Positions 63,927-64,000 of a DNA stretch of 64,000 nt are shown piece by piece. A model generated the notes under the pieces. That model saw only the letters and a program-made list of their open reading frames with translations. It made no database searches and had not been told where the DNA came from. Source of the DNA: Thiobius zoothamnicola (GTDB taxonomy: Bacteria > Pseudomonadota > Gammaproteobacteria > Chromatiales > Chromatiaceae); assembly GCA_963678215.1 (NCBI GenBank), contig OY782758.1:744001-808000 (forward strand). The letters are read 5' to 3'. Position 1 is the stretch's first letter, and the number at the start of each line of letters is the position of its first letter. The translations under genes were made by a program, and so were the position numbers.

Positions 63927-64000
63927 TCACCGCGCAGCAACCCACGACTGTGCCAGAGCCAAAGCGGCATCAATACCCGCCGGATCATTGCCGCCTGCCT
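63927..64000 (-). CDS. C-terminal end of an unidentified gene (cut by window)
   Basis: The last 23 codons of a minus-strand gene running off the right edge, reading AGGNDPAGIDAALALAQSWV and ending AAR. The frame is open to the edge. Too short to name. Confidence 0.5.
   Translation of the reverse strand, partial: AGGNDPAGIDAALALAQSWVAAR

Noticed and set aside
1..64000. CRISPR arrays, rRNA and tRNA genes
   Set aside because: No regularly spaced repeats and no tRNA-like cloverleaf or rRNA sequence was noticed when reading; a scan with dedicated software was not possible.

Overview
The window reads as chromosome of a gammaproteobacterium of moderate GC. The basis is gene content and synteny: divergent rne/rluC, rpsO followed by pnp, a clpA/infA pair, a rpoD of about 615 residues, nap genes, hemW, proC, ilvD and a PhaR-type PHA regulator. 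I cannot name the genus. No rRNA or tRNA gene and no CRISPR array was seen.

Layout. 1-2.7 kb: end of a periplasmic nitrate reductase cluster (napH partial, napB, napC), split by an opposite-strand transglutaminase-like gene and followed by an IS1-like remnant. 2.7-5.9 kb: nrdA with two tandem NrdR boxes over its promoter. 6.1-18.3 kb: a type VI secretion cargo island: vgrG, PAAR, a DUF4123 adaptor, a putative JAMM metallopeptidase effector with a periplasmic PepSY-like candidate immunity protein, a DUF433/DUF5615 toxin-antitoxin pair with a broken duplicate, a second DUF4123 adaptor, a 1590-residue Rhs toxin and its small immunity gene. 18.3-19.3 kb: a decayed IS630 transposase. 19.5-34.6 kb: housekeeping genes (proC, an RND efflux pair, a VanZ-like protein, a lipoprotein, rne, rluC, ygiQ, phaR, a pterin dehydratase coupled to pabB). 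34.65-35.86 kb: an intact IS5-family element with terminal repeats and flanking direct repeats. 35.9-43.9 kb: hemW, clpA, infA, an iron-sulfur flavoprotein reductase, a 2OG-oxygenase-like protein and rpoD.

44.0-50.6 kb: two dynamin-like membrane GTPases in one overlapping operon, divergent (20 bp) from an NtrC-family regulator that has lost the GAFTGA loop, then two tandem secreted DUF1566-like proteins. 50.7-54.1 kb: dsbA, rpsO, pnp. 54.3-60.0 kb: a five-gene envelope glycolipid operon (GT2, GT39, PAP2, GT39, PAP2). 60.0-64.0 kb: a standalone TIR protein, an EVE protein, ilvD, a TetR regulator and the tail of an unidentified gene.

The strongest candidates for undescribed biology are the JAMM effector with PepSY-like immunity, and the GTPase pair with its unusual regulator. 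All family assignments come from reading motifs, not from database searches.
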